43,503 bases of DNA from a virus, in IMG/VR virus record IMGVR_UViG_3300005525_000046, positions 1 to 43,503 of that record, one strand, 5' to 3'. The notes beneath the pieces are model-generated. The model searched no databases and was not told the origin of the DNA. It saw only the letters and a list, made by a program, of their open reading frames with translations. Below, piece by piece: positions 25,501 to 31,629 of this stretch; position 1 is the first letter of the stretch; each line of letters begins with the position of its first letter. Position numbers and translations under genes: made by a program.

Positions 25501-26185
25501 CTATGGTATCTCGTCGTTCAACTACTCCTTCACCCGCAACGTCCACCTCCGGGTGTTCAACCGGATGATCCGGGACGTGTCGATCGCTCAAGGGGACATG
25601 GGCAAGGGGTGGGCCGCGGCGCGCATGGGCGCCGGCGCGTTCGGCACCATGGCCGGGGGGTTCACCCTCCTGTTCCTGGGCCAGGTTCTCGCGACGGCCG
25701 CGCGCGAGGCGCTGTTCAACGGCGACAAGTGGGAAGAGAAGGAGCAAGAGGGGGAGTTGGTCAACTGGTTGCTGAAGCTCGCGCTGTCCAGGACCGGCCT
25801 CTTCGGCACGCTCGACCCGTTCCAGCAGGCGATCACCGGTCTGAAATACGAGCGCGACCTGACGTCGTTCGCCGCGGGCGCCCAACTCGGCTACTTCCTC
25901 AACTCGGGGATGCAGCCGATCCTGTCCGCCTTCGCCGGCCGCAACTCGGCCAACACCAACAGCGGCGAGTATAACGCCGTGAAGGCGGCCTATCAGATGC
26001 TTGGGGTCCCGGCCCTGGCGGCGGGCCTGAGCGTCCTCCCGGGCGGCCCCCTTGCGGGGACCGCCATCGGGCTCGGGCTTCAGAAGATCACGTCCAACTC
26101 GGCCGCCGACCAGTTCGCGACGGCGATCGTGGGCGAGAAGGGCACCAAGACCGGGGGCTCCGGTCGGTCCCCCTCCGGCTTCTAG
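19520..26185 (+). CDS. Giant polyvalent virion protein with ParB/DdrB-like and zincin domains
   Basis: The 2,221-residue protein is probably ejected with the DNA. In order: three PEGFD(L/I)V repeats (about 4-56), an Ala/Gly-rich hydrophobic region (about 150-230), a Pro/Ala linker (about 360-485), a DdrB-ParB-like domain (about 490-850, with SGNGR at 568-572), an acidic TD repeat, a zinc-metallopeptidase-like domain with H1068-E-W-M-H1072 and a later E1198/E1205 segment (EMIARAFEAY) as candidate third ligand, long helical regions, and an LPD38-like C-terminus (about 1760-2200). Such multi-domain 'polyvalent proteins' are known from phages and conjugative elements and are thought to counter host defences. 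Domain names are by motif; enzymatic activity is inferred. Confidence 0.82.
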   Translation: MTALPEGFDLVSPGGGGAALPEGFDLVQPAPAPAAPARATAGSVAVPEGFDIVEGVTAPRFEDRNFFQRHVLDPLGRGKNQQVDQGLDVAGYASGVLTREQFVDNYLRNRAEAAAYPTDPTISGGQRRMKEAGDEGWGALGGYILENPGTTARVGLNAAVESLPAMGASILGGVAGAKAGAALGGAGGALAGPAGAAVGGTVGGVTGLVTGAGASSAAVAAASKFNEAIAETLQARGLPLTRENMLMALDDPTFIEEARTRALRYGVAVGAIDGLSMGVAGRIARPVAGALGGGVRGGLAGVGAEGVTQAAAGAAGEAAGQMAGDGRITDRSAIALEAIAELPGAAVEVPGAMLARRAIPDGTPLPAPGPVSAPVAPVASPAGPAPVIPPAVGDGGAGVPGQPAPGNPGAGAGVVEVPPGFVLVPPEEVPQPAAPAPTPSPPPAEPVPAPVPAEPPTAPMPAPAPVEPPAPAPAPIETPAAPAPTAARRSRVSTPDGTMALDSEFEVVDAATLQGATGELQPRDRDTRASSQVQIQSIAGNLNPDLLIDSPQSDRGAPIVDDTGTVLSGNGRVAALALARQSNPAGYDAYLKRLQAEGFDTTGVQAPVLVRRVRGLTPEQKREFVVKSNTDDKLAMSPSEQARVDRDLITPETLGALQTDVEGGVQAAANTAFVRGVIGRMAPAQQAAFVGADGRLTPAGARRIEAAIFARAYDDVDLTNKLIEDEEGGGVRNALLGAAPAWAQMRAQADPAFDITADLVAAVNAIGNMRRQGLKPAQFLKQQDAFNPLSANAKALVAAFYNQSLTRAAGWREARDFIKDYTAEVGRQANAVGDMFGAKPSAANILSNLMDKRNNASQGTLGFGPEGGNIAASPPMLDRAEVADTSPTRARTERVDTDTDAELDTDTDLFGEPTEQAPDTREDRVPRGGLAPTFRDYATSTKLSIRETAFRDAGLDPNDAINLPPAQQFQVLRKMLIQKFGFRAVSDVGKGGKANIRDALDGMLDAYHNIQMMNHALGLPLNASGLDGTLALTFAGSKRTNYFGLYSPDQRAIEIGTNMPGRSNAFAHEWMHALDHWLVDKLHKDPAAQNMLLSEATRKLGLDPGLNVTTTGPEAAFVQVMNALFFDQAKLAHRVLQLQVEASNVHPLTQTPTAKALAAQAELDAITKGAGDARDVGSEYRTKAAAFGDPRYWANPAEMIARAFEAYVAMKVEAAGGTNEFITKPDVAYLDMADRRLRDTFPKDQERMAIFGAFDNLIAELQGVMIFGADPVAGKPVETDVLDPQHWNKMALQQGEPGLLADVKAELGRIRNTAVQVAKGNVGTTLSTLGVGIRDRAGLKDAPGNPRHPILTRVADTGRGIFYSMRGVMKAMVLRNKGKGDAYLQAVVDSVATDPGTGRQVGETFEGAVKRELMQASNQIASAMKMNGFGERLTAAQSDRVRGIMLGEQPAAATQEEKNLAGALRRLLNKAWVDSRAAGIEIGYVRDTAYLQRILNEAAVFDDPAKFQAQADKVYAILFDKDVGTQDVDPKALNDKIKNIKSFAPDRLRDPDIQDAMKDIRRMARELKNLKDAKKPDPQAIATKSQELQARIDELAVLIRPVWSEVAATKWRENILLGNPITFATKGPDGNFTKERTLPPEADRLLEDFYIKDPVEASAHYMHQSARKREYVRRFGAPMASGANSDLDAVLRQRGVQDAIAQNYRRYDPGTPKGRIRVIQELTNPAEHNRLEMTLKEAMRSGANPEDIREIRAMIERITGNMTSVDHSSLRRLSTAIYVGGTLALLPRTIWTSFSEPLTVFLRTGSPRAALTTMVSYVGEMFRTAKTVQERAALARALGVVTTPLAEGIIQHQMAGMYGDSIQSQRLLASFFMRTGLTHLTNAQRRAALAGGFLWLRELAVMVKSPKEKGGLSGSIRAERARAEFRELGIEDSDMNAFVDWLLQKDTPPSLDELDSKAGRLFTVAANRFVDETIQNPGRVDKPIYATSTWGRLVYGISSFNYSFTRNVHLRVFNRMIRDVSIAQGDMGKGWAAARMGAGAFGTMAGGFTLLFLGQVLATAAREALFNGDKWEEKEQEGELVNWLLKLALSRTGLFGTLDPFQQAITGLKYERDLTSFAAGAQLGYFLNSGMQPILSAFAGRNSANTNSGEYNAVKAAYQMLGVPALAAGLSVLPGGPLAGTAIGLGLQKITSNSAADQFATAIVGEKGTKTGGSGRSPSGF

Positions 26186-27075
26186 ACCGTGTAGGTGTGG
26201 GTCCGGGTTCCCTTGGATGGATCGCCCCTGTGATGCGCCCGGACCAGGATTTCCTTGCCAGACCGCAAGCGCCGGGTGTGAGCCCGACAGAGGTGGAACG
26301 CCCGGAGCTGGGCAAGCCGCTCCTGCTCCGCAGCCGCCGCGCGCTTTTCGGCGTCACGCCGCGCGGCGACGGCCGCGCTCAACTTGATTTCGACGTGCCG
26401 GCGCATGACCGGCTGGCCGCGGTCAGTCTTTGCGCCGATGGGCCGAGCGTCCAACGTAGCGCGGTCAACGTAGTTATTGGGCTTCAACAAAAGAAATAGC
26501 ACCAGATATAGAAAATTAAAGAAGTTATGGAACATATATAAGTGTTTAACGACAACACTCGGCTGCTTGGTTTCATTTGTAAACCTGAAAAGAAACGCAT
26601 CCGGCCCTTTGAAGTCGATGCCCCCGATGATGTGGTAAGAAACCGTGTTTGCTTCGCGGTCTATAACGCCAAACTCAACGGCGTCCTTGGCCCCGTTTGC
26701 TACTCGCGCGACCGTAAACACAGGGCCTTCTGCCAGCGGGTCCACTTGCGCGTGGACAGCCCCGCAGCGCGCAAAACCGATGCAGTGCGTCGTGTTCTGG
26801 GGGACAAAAGCGCGGGCCATTTCAGCGAGTTTGTCTTCACTCGCGCCGATGAGCGCGGCTTTCGCCTGATGCACCGTCTCCAGGCTGTCAAACGTAAAGG
26901 CCGCGCCTTGGCCGGGGTTATAGGTCAGCCTGAAGAAAATCCCTAGCTTCTGCCCCGCGGCTATTGTGGCCGGGTCTTTCATGTAAAAAGCGGTGAGCGA
27001 GTTAAGTTCGCGGCGATAAGGGTGCTGCGCTAGCGGGTCCTGGGCCGTCCTGCGCTCAGAAGTCTTGTCGTGCAT
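26182..27075 (-). CDS. Cargo-like gene of unknown function beside the attachment site
   Basis: ATG 27075 was chosen because AGGAG/AGAGG lies just upstream; it gives 297 residues. Visible: an ordered N-terminal region (about 20-185), one strongly hydrophobic segment (about 190-210, HNFFNFLYLVLFLLLKP), a basic helix (about 230-260) and a C-terminal basic beta motif, RSGKEILVRAHHRGDPSKG. It is convergent with the giant virion gene; a single CTAG supplies both stop codons. Bases about 26460-26640 are far richer in A/T than the neighbours and codon use differs, suggesting separate acquisition. It lies next to the tRNA-derived site, a typical place for lysogenic cargo. Function not recognised. Confidence 0.6.
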   Translation of the reverse strand: MHDKTSERRTAQDPLAQHPYRRELNSLTAFYMKDPATIAAGQKLGIFFRLTYNPGQGAAFTFDSLETVHQAKAALIGASEDKLAEMARAFVPQNTTHCIGFARCGAVHAQVDPLAEGPVFTVARVANGAKDAVEFGVIDREANTVSYHIIGGIDFKGPDAFLFRFTNETKQPSVVVKHLYMFHNFFNFLYLVLFLLLKPNNYVDRATLDARPIGAKTDRGQPVMRRHVEIKLSAAVAARRDAEKRAAAAEQERLAQLRAFHLCRAHTRRLRSGKEILVRAHHRGDPSKGTRTHTYTV

Positions 27076-27130
27076 CGTCCTCTCCTTTTCGGGACACACC
27101 CCCAGGTCCGAACGAACGGTTCGGAACCAA

Positions 27131-27154
27131 CAACGCCAGACAACGCTGGACAAC
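27131..27154. repeat. Tandem 10-bp repeats beside the attachment core
   Basis: CAACGCCAGA and CAACGCTGGA stand in tandem, followed by a further CAAC, ending 25 bases from the tRNA-derived core. GCTGGACAA at 27145-27153 recurs inverted at 27263-27271 on the other side of the core. These are candidate integrase arm-type sites, although GGACA/TGTCC words are common in this genome. Confidence 0.4.
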
Positions 27155-27178
27155 AGGGGCTAAGTGCTTGAAATTAAA

Positions 27179-27228
27179 TGGTGGGCGCGACAGGGATTGA
27201 ACCTGTGACCCCTCCCGTGTGAAGGGAG
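27179..27228 (-). other. attP: tRNA-Val(CAC) 3' half: candidate phage attachment site (attP core)
   Basis: Read on the minus strand, bases 27228 to 27179 form the last part of a tRNA: anticodon stem CTCCC/GGGAG around loop TTCACAC (anticodon CAC, valine), a five-base variable region, T-arm ACAGG-TTCAATC-CCTGT, acceptor strand CGCGCCC, A and CCA. The matching 5' acceptor strand and D-arm are absent, so this is not a working tRNA. Tyrosine integrases commonly use tRNA 3' halves as crossover sites, rebuilding the host gene on integration. The integrase is about 11 kb away, which is unusual. Confidence 0.82.
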
Positions 27229-27240
27229 TGGCGGCCCCTC

Positions 27241-27277
27241 GAAAAAGACAAAGGACACCAACTTGTCCAGCTTTTTC
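27241..27277. repeat. Nested inverted repeat near the attachment core
   Basis: GAAAAAG (27241-27247) and CTTTTTC (27271-27277) enclose GGACA (27253-27257) and TGTCC (27264-27268). It lies between the end of the leftward operon (27310) and the tRNA fragment, so it may be an imperfect terminator hairpin for that operon, or protein-binding sites of the attachment region. Confidence 0.45.
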
Positions 27278-27309
27278 AAAGGGCCGTAGGTGCGCGTTGG
27301 GCGACAAAA

Positions 27310-27831
27310 TCACCGTTCCGTTCGGTCGTTTGCGGCCGGGGGGTTCGGAGCCGTGGCGGCCTGCTTGCGCCGGGTCTTGCGGTTGGGCTTCGCCTGTGAC
27401 GACGCGGCGGTCGGGCTCGGACCGGGCGCCGGGGCCTGCTCCTGCTTGATGACCATCTTCGTCTGGACAACCGTCCAAGGGGCCTTGTCCCCGAACCGGG
27501 CTTCGACCTTGATTTCCCCCGGCGTCGCCAGCGGCAGCTCGGCGTTCGGCAGGGTGAAGGCTACCGAGCCCCGGCGGCGGAAGTCCACCGGGACGTCCAG
27601 CTCGATCGGCGGGCGGTCGGCCGGCGTCGTGATCCGGACCTTCAGGGGCACACGCCCCGGGCCGGTGGTCCGCAGCTCGAACCAGACCGAGACACGGATC
27701 GCCGCGGGGAACATGGGGACGACGATGTCGTCCCCGATGACACCCACAAGGACGTCGCGGCCGTTGTCCAGGCGGAGAACCTGGTCGCAGAGGACCACGT
27801 TGGACAGAACGTGGTGGGCGGGCTTGGTCAT
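27310..27831 (-). CDS. Phage protein, possibly DUF6941-like beta domain
   Basis: The 173-residue product starts MTKPAHHVLSNVVLCDQVLRLDNGRDVLVGVIGDDIVVPMFPAAIRVSVWFELR, a beta-sandwich-like pattern that recalls the small DUF6941 family ('LCDxV...L.GV'), followed by further strands to about residue 125 and a basic, proline-rich disordered tail (QAKPNRKTRRKQAA). It is the last gene of the leftward operon, with ATG overlapping the end of the GcrA gene (ATGA). No enzyme motif is present. The family link is tentative and the function unknown. Confidence 0.6.
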   Translation of the reverse strand: MTKPAHHVLSNVVLCDQVLRLDNGRDVLVGVIGDDIVVPMFPAAIRVSVWFELRTTGPGRVPLKVRITTPADRPPIELDVPVDFRRRGSVAFTLPNAELPLATPGEIKVEARFGDKAPWTVVQTKMVIKQEQAPAPGPSPTAASSQAKPNRKTRRKQAATAPNPPAANDRTER

Positions 27832-28313
27832 GTCTTCTTCCTTTCGGGACGCGGCGTGTAAGCCAGCCGCAGGTGATAGGCGCAGTATGGCGCCATGCTC
27901 TCATGGTGGGCGGTTGGGTTCCCACAACAGAGAAGGGTCAGCCCTGCCCCGGAAGCGGGCCACTGGCAGGCTTTCCGGGGGAGGGACAGGAACGGCACGT
28001 CCAGGGACGGCGGGGCGTCCTCCAGCCGCGGCAGCTCAACAGGCTTCAGGACCACGGCGGCCTTGCGGACGGCGCCCCTGACGCCCTTGACGCCGGTCGG
28101 GTTGCCCTTGGCGCGGCGCGTCGCCCGGAGCGTGATGGCGCCCTCGGAAGCCTTGCCGGAGCCGGGCGCGATCTGGGTGGACATGCCCATGCGGTGCAGC
28201 TTGCCGATGATCGTGTTCCGGGTGACGCCGAACTCTCGGGCGATAGCCCCGGAAGACCAGTTCTCGGCCACCAGCTTCTTCAGGGTTTCCACCCTCTCGG
28301 CTGTCCAGCTCAT
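27828..28313 (-). CDS. gcrA: GcrA-family cell-cycle transcription regulator
   Basis: ATG 28313 gives 161 residues beginning MSWTAERVETLKKLVAENWSSGAIAREFGVTRNTIIGKLHRMGM, almost the signature N-terminal DNA-binding domain of GcrA (helix-turn-helix about 20-44). The C-terminus keeps the other conserved block: CQWP..., CCGNP, and YCAYHLRLAYTP. In Caulobacter, GcrA binds sigma-70 RNA polymerase and acts at promoters carrying GANTC methylated by CcrM. A GGGGGGAG site precedes the start. It sits in the early operon between unknown genes, with ATGA overlaps on both sides. Because this phage genome has no GANTC site, its targets are probably on the host chromosome (inference). Confidence 0.88.
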   Translation of the reverse strand: MSWTAERVETLKKLVAENWSSGAIAREFGVTRNTIIGKLHRMGMSTQIAPGSGKASEGAITLRATRRAKGNPTGVKGVRGAVRKAAVVLKPVELPRLEDAPPSLDVPFLSLPRKACQWPASGAGLTLLCCGNPTAHHESMAPYCAYHLRLAYTPRPERKKT

Positions 28314-28783
28314 GTCGAACTCCCCCCGGTGGGCCAGGGCGTTTTCCCCCTGGCGACGCGGTCGAGCTGGAAGGCCAGCCGTTCGCATTCGTTGTGGACG
28401 TATTCCATGGTCCGGTAGGCGCCGCGCAGGAACCGCGGGAGCCGGTCCTTGAGCTTGGAGTTGAGCCCCGGCGTCATGTCCCCGGCGTGGGCGCAGTCAA
28501 AGCCGAACCACCAGCCGACTGTCCGCTCGAACTGATCGTTCAGGTGGAGCGCGAGCAGGTCCGGGAGTTTATCCCTGGACCAGGTCACGCCGCCGTGGAC
28601 AGCGAGCCCGCCGACCTCGTCCGCGTTGATGTCGAACCCGGCGTAGGGGTGAACGCGCTTCACCCCGACGTAGCCGCACAGGTGGCGCAGCTCGTAGTGC
28701 CGAAGGATGACGCACTGGAGCCCGCCGCGCCTGGACAGGAACAGCTTCTCGTCGCCCTCGATGTCCCAAGGCATCTTGCTCAT
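28310..28783 (-). CDS. Conserved-looking early protein, unknown function
   Basis: The 157 residues contain a well-folded-looking core: EKLFLSRRGGLQCVILRHYELRHLCGYVGVKRVHPYAG, then DINADEVGGLAVHGGVTWSRDKLPDL and VGWWFGFDCAHAGDMTPGL. The pattern WWFGFDCAHAGD, with several aspartates and histidines, resembles a family of small phage proteins of unknown function. The C-terminal helix carries a TMEYVHNECERLAFQL motif. The ribosome site is GGGAG, six bases from the ATG; start and stop both overlap neighbours by ATGA. No role can be assigned beyond early expression. Confidence 0.65.
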   Translation of the reverse strand: MSKMPWDIEGDEKLFLSRRGGLQCVILRHYELRHLCGYVGVKRVHPYAGFDINADEVGGLAVHGGVTWSRDKLPDLLALHLNDQFERTVGWWFGFDCAHAGDMTPGLNSKLKDRLPRFLRGAYRTMEYVHNECERLAFQLDRVARGKTPWPTGGSST

Positions 28784-29007
28784 TGCACACTCCCGGTCCG
28801 GAGCCAGCGGCGAAGGCTGGCCCGAAGGTTGAGGGTGGCGCGCGGATCGAGCGCGCCGCTGCCGGCGTGGACGATGGTCTCGGTCTCACGCCCGTCGGGG
28901 GCGCGGAGCGTGACCTTCAGGTGTTTGCCCCCGGGGCGGCTTCTGACCACCTCCAGGCCCAGACGGTCGAAGACACTTCTGACTTCTCGGTTCACTCTCA
29001 TGGTCAT
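28780..29007 (-). CDS. Small basic early protein (HicA-like pattern)
   Basis: The 75-residue protein reads MTMRVNREVRSVFDRLGLEVVRSRPGGKHLKVTLRAP and ends LNLRASLRRWLRTG. The helix-strand layout with GGKHLKV is reminiscent of the small double-stranded-RNA-binding-like fold of HicA, but the catalytic context is not convincing and no HicB partner lies beside it. Two starts are possible: ATG 29007 (ATGA overlap with the polymerase stop) or ATG 29001, better spaced from GGAAAGG. It is very basic, so nucleic-acid binding is plausible. Confidence 0.55.
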   Translation of the reverse strand: MTMRVNREVRSVFDRLGLEVVRSRPGGKHLKVTLRAPDGRETETIVHAGSGALDPRATLNLRASLRRWLRTGSVQ

Positions 29008-30923
29008 CCTTTCCGGTAGCGGGGGCCGGCCCATCCGGCGGCGGCGACGGGCAGGCCCGGCGCCCAGGAGGGCGTCATGCCGAGCACGTCGAGCATGAGT
29101 TGAAGGGTGTCGTCGGCGTCGGCCTGATCGGCTTCCGCGATCAACTCGTCGTGGACAGTCAGCCGGGTGTCCACGTCCTGCCGGTCCAGCTCCAGCATGG
29201 CGTCGGCCATGACGTCGCGAGCGATGGCCTGGGTGATGTTCTCGGCCAGCTTGCCGCCATAGGTCCGGATGCGGGTCCACTTCCGGGTGTATTGGTTGAC
29301 GCCCCAGTAGGTGATGGCGTCCCGTCCCTGCTCGCGGTCCCACTCCATGCCGATGCCGCGATAGACAAGGTCCCGCCCCGAAGGCAGGCGGATCAGCATG
29401 GTGGCGCCGCGGCGCCGGAACGACACCGGCCCGACGTGGATCGGCCCCTTGTCGCCTGAAGCGATGTCTCGCGCGGCGGCGTCGCAGTTCCACCAGAAAT
29501 CGCAGATGGCCGGGTTCTCGCCGCGCCACGCATAGACATGGCCCTGGGCCTCCAGCGGGGTGAGGCTCATCCCGTAGGTCTTGGCCGTGTCCTGGAACTT
29601 GTTCGGCCCCATGCCGAAGCCGCAGGCGAGGACCAGAACCTTGCCGAGCTGGCGGTCGGTCGAGCCGACCTTGGCGGCGGTGTAGACATAGACGTCCTCG
29701 CCGCGGGCGAAGACGTCCAGGATGTCCTGTTGCCCGCCGAGCCAGGCAATCACGCGCGCCTCGATCTGGGCGAGGTCGGCGCTGACCAGAAGGTTCCCAG
29801 GGCTCGCGACCAGCGTGCCGCGGAGGCAGGAGGCCACCACGCCGAGGGCGCTGTCTTCAAAGAACAGCTCCAGGGCGTCGGCGTCGAGCCCGGCCATGAC
29901 GCCCTCGATTGCCCTGTCCACGTTCTTGATCGTGGGGCGGGGAAGGTTCTGCGGCTGGAAGATGCGCCCGGCCCACCGGCCGGTGCGGCTCGCGCCGTAG
30001 TGCTGGAGCAACCCATAGAGCTGCCCGTTGAAGGCGCCCTTCTGGAGCGACGAGAGCTTGGCGGTCGAGGCGCGCGCGGCCTCCCGGCGGACCTGGAGGA
30101 TGTCGCGCTCCAGGGACGGCGCCGGGTCCAGCTCCTTCAGGCGGGCGCGGATCGTGTCCTTCTGGAGGTTGTCGTGCGGGTAGCCGGCGGCCTTGGCGAA
30201 GGCGAGAACCTGGGACGTCTGGTTGGGCGACGTGACCGTGCCCTTCGTGACGACGTGCATCCGCTGGGCGAGCTGAGCCTGGGCTTGCTTCGTGACGGCC
30301 TGGAGCTTGGCGGCCAGCTCCAAGTCCACCGAGACGCCGCGCTCGTTGATCCGCTTGTCCAGGAGCCAGATGGATCGTTCACGTGCCGGCATGGGCGGGA
30401 GCTTCGCCGCGATGGCTTCCTCCACGTCCACGTCGGTCTCGCAGTAGGCGACCAGCCGGTCCAGCTTCGCCGGGTCCTGCTCGTGCCACCACGTCCCGTC
30501 CGGGCGCGGCTTGCACATTTGGAGCATGAGCCGGTGGCCGGCCGCGTCCTTCTGGGTGGCGAGGTTGAGAGCTTCGGCGGCCTGTTCGAGTTTGAGCGGG
30601 AGCCCCCAATAGGCGGCCCTCGCCATCGTGTCGTCCAGTTGCTCGCGGGTCAGCCGGGGGCCATAACGGAACACTTCGTTCCAAATCCAGAACTCGAACT
30701 CGGCGTTCCAGGCCCGGACCGGTTTGCCGTCGTGGACGTGCTGGAACAGCCGGGCGGGGGGCAGCGATTGCCCGATCCGCCAGGATTGGACCGGCTCGCC
30801 GTCGAACTTCCAGGCGAGACAGAGGACCAGCGTGCTCGGGTCCCGGGCGTAGGGGATCACCCCCGTCCGGCGCAGGTCGCACTTGCTGGCCGTCTCAAAG
30901 TCGATGGAAACGCCCTGGGTCAT
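29004..30923 (-). CDS. polA: Family A DNA polymerase with 3'-5' exonuclease
   Basis: The 639-residue replicative polymerase has an exonuclease domain (about 1-175) with D8 and E10 in SIDFETA and Y160-x3-D164 in YCETD, then the polymerase domain with motif A SADLAQIEAR (D383), motif B R424...K428 through G437, and motif C VHDEL (D592). Catalytic aspartates are present. In the O-helix the residue equivalent to E. coli Phe762 is Leu432, and the Tyr766 equivalent is Phe436. There is no 5'-3' exonuclease domain, as usual in phage enzymes. It works with the ssDNA-binding protein and primase-helicase encoded nearby. No clear ribosome site precedes the ATG. Confidence 0.93.
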   Translation of the reverse strand: MTQGVSIDFETASKCDLRRTGVIPYARDPSTLVLCLAWKFDGEPVQSWRIGQSLPPARLFQHVHDGKPVRAWNAEFEFWIWNEVFRYGPRLTREQLDDTMARAAYWGLPLKLEQAAEALNLATQKDAAGHRLMLQMCKPRPDGTWWHEQDPAKLDRLVAYCETDVDVEEAIAAKLPPMPARERSIWLLDKRINERGVSVDLELAAKLQAVTKQAQAQLAQRMHVVTKGTVTSPNQTSQVLAFAKAAGYPHDNLQKDTIRARLKELDPAPSLERDILQVRREAARASTAKLSSLQKGAFNGQLYGLLQHYGASRTGRWAGRIFQPQNLPRPTIKNVDRAIEGVMAGLDADALELFFEDSALGVVASCLRGTLVASPGNLLVSADLAQIEARVIAWLGGQQDILDVFARGEDVYVYTAAKVGSTDRQLGKVLVLACGFGMGPNKFQDTAKTYGMSLTPLEAQGHVYAWRGENPAICDFWWNCDAAARDIASGDKGPIHVGPVSFRRRGATMLIRLPSGRDLVYRGIGMEWDREQGRDAITYWGVNQYTRKWTRIRTYGGKLAENITQAIARDVMADAMLELDRQDVDTRLTVHDELIAEADQADADDTLQLMLDVLGMTPSWAPGLPVAAAGWAGPRYRKG

Positions 30924-30948
30924 GGACGCAGCGCCATGGCTTCATCAC

Positions 30949-31629
30949 TCAGGGGCATGTGCGCCCCCGATCGGCCTGGATCGCCGGGTGGTTAGCCGCG
31001 AACACCGCGCGCGCGAAGCCGAGGGGCGCCGCGCTGCGCACGTTGCCCCGGTCCTTGGACGGCGGGGTCTTGTGGATGCGATCGTCTGGAGGGCCGAGCG
31101 AGGGGTCGGGCCGGGGTGGTGGCATCAGGAAGCCGTTGCCGCACCAGATGCACGTCTTCTTGGTGTAGTTATCCCGCGGCTCCCATCCGGTATAGTCGGA
31201 CGGGTTGAAGTAGTGGTCAGGTTTGCCGATATGTGGCACCCCGGACATGACGCCAACGGGGTTCTCGGCCACCCACCGGCAACCGTGCCACTCGGCCGCA
31301 GCGCGCCCAGCTTCAAAAAGCTCCAACGCCTCACGTAGCAGGTAGCCGCGTTTTTTCGCGAAATCGCGGGCGCCAGACACGGCGACGTGCGTGCAGGGTG
31401 ACTGGTTGACCAGCAAGTCGAACCGGAGCCCGCGCGGAGGTGTCCAGGACCGGATGTCTCCCCAGACAAAACGAATGGCCCCCGCGCCAACCTTGACGAC
31501 CTTGTCGCGGCGGATGGAGTGCTGGATGTCCACACACCAGCACTCATATCCAGCCTCAGCCCAGGGGCGGACCATGTTGCCGGTGAGGTCGCACAATGAA
31601 ACAACGTAACCGATCGGCTTAGTTGGCAC
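30949..31629 (-). CDS. Small phage cytosine-C5-type DNA methyltransferase
   Basis: Starting at GTG 31629 (GGAGG six bases upstream), the 226-residue protein has the SAM-binding motif SLCDLTGNMVRPWAEAGYEC, the catalytic loop NQSPCT with Cys79, the ENP motif (E122-N123) and a late RSAAPLGFARAV motif. These match the compact phage cytosine methyltransferases. It is much shorter than typical C5 enzymes and has little room for a target-recognition domain; a C160-x2-C163 pair could bind metal. It probably modifies phage DNA cytosines or nucleotides for restriction avoidance; specificity cannot be read from the sequence. It overlaps the DUF5664 gene by 11 bases. Confidence 0.8.
   Translation of the reverse strand: MPTKPIGYVVSLCDLTGNMVRPWAEAGYECWCVDIQHSIRRDKVVKVGAGAIRFVWGDIRSWTPPRGLRFDLLVNQSPCTHVAVSGARDFAKKRGYLLREALELFEAGRAAAEWHGCRWVAENPVGVMSGVPHIGKPDHYFNPSDYTGWEPRDNYTKKTCIWCGNGFLMPPPRPDPSLGPPDDRIHKTPPSKDRGNVRSAAPLGFARAVFAANHPAIQADRGRTCP

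Noticed and set aside
22589-25885. 1,098-residue minus-strand frame opposite the giant virion gene
   Set aside because: An antisense shadow created by the strong codon bias of the plus strand; no domain pattern.
27179-27290. A complete tRNA gene
   Set aside because: Only the anticodon arm, variable region, T-arm and 3' acceptor strand are present; the sequence on the other side has no GGGCGCG strand or D-arm.
28780-29007. A HicA toxin
   Set aside because: The GGKHLKV pattern is only loosely similar and no HicB antitoxin gene adjoins it; left as an unknown basic protein.
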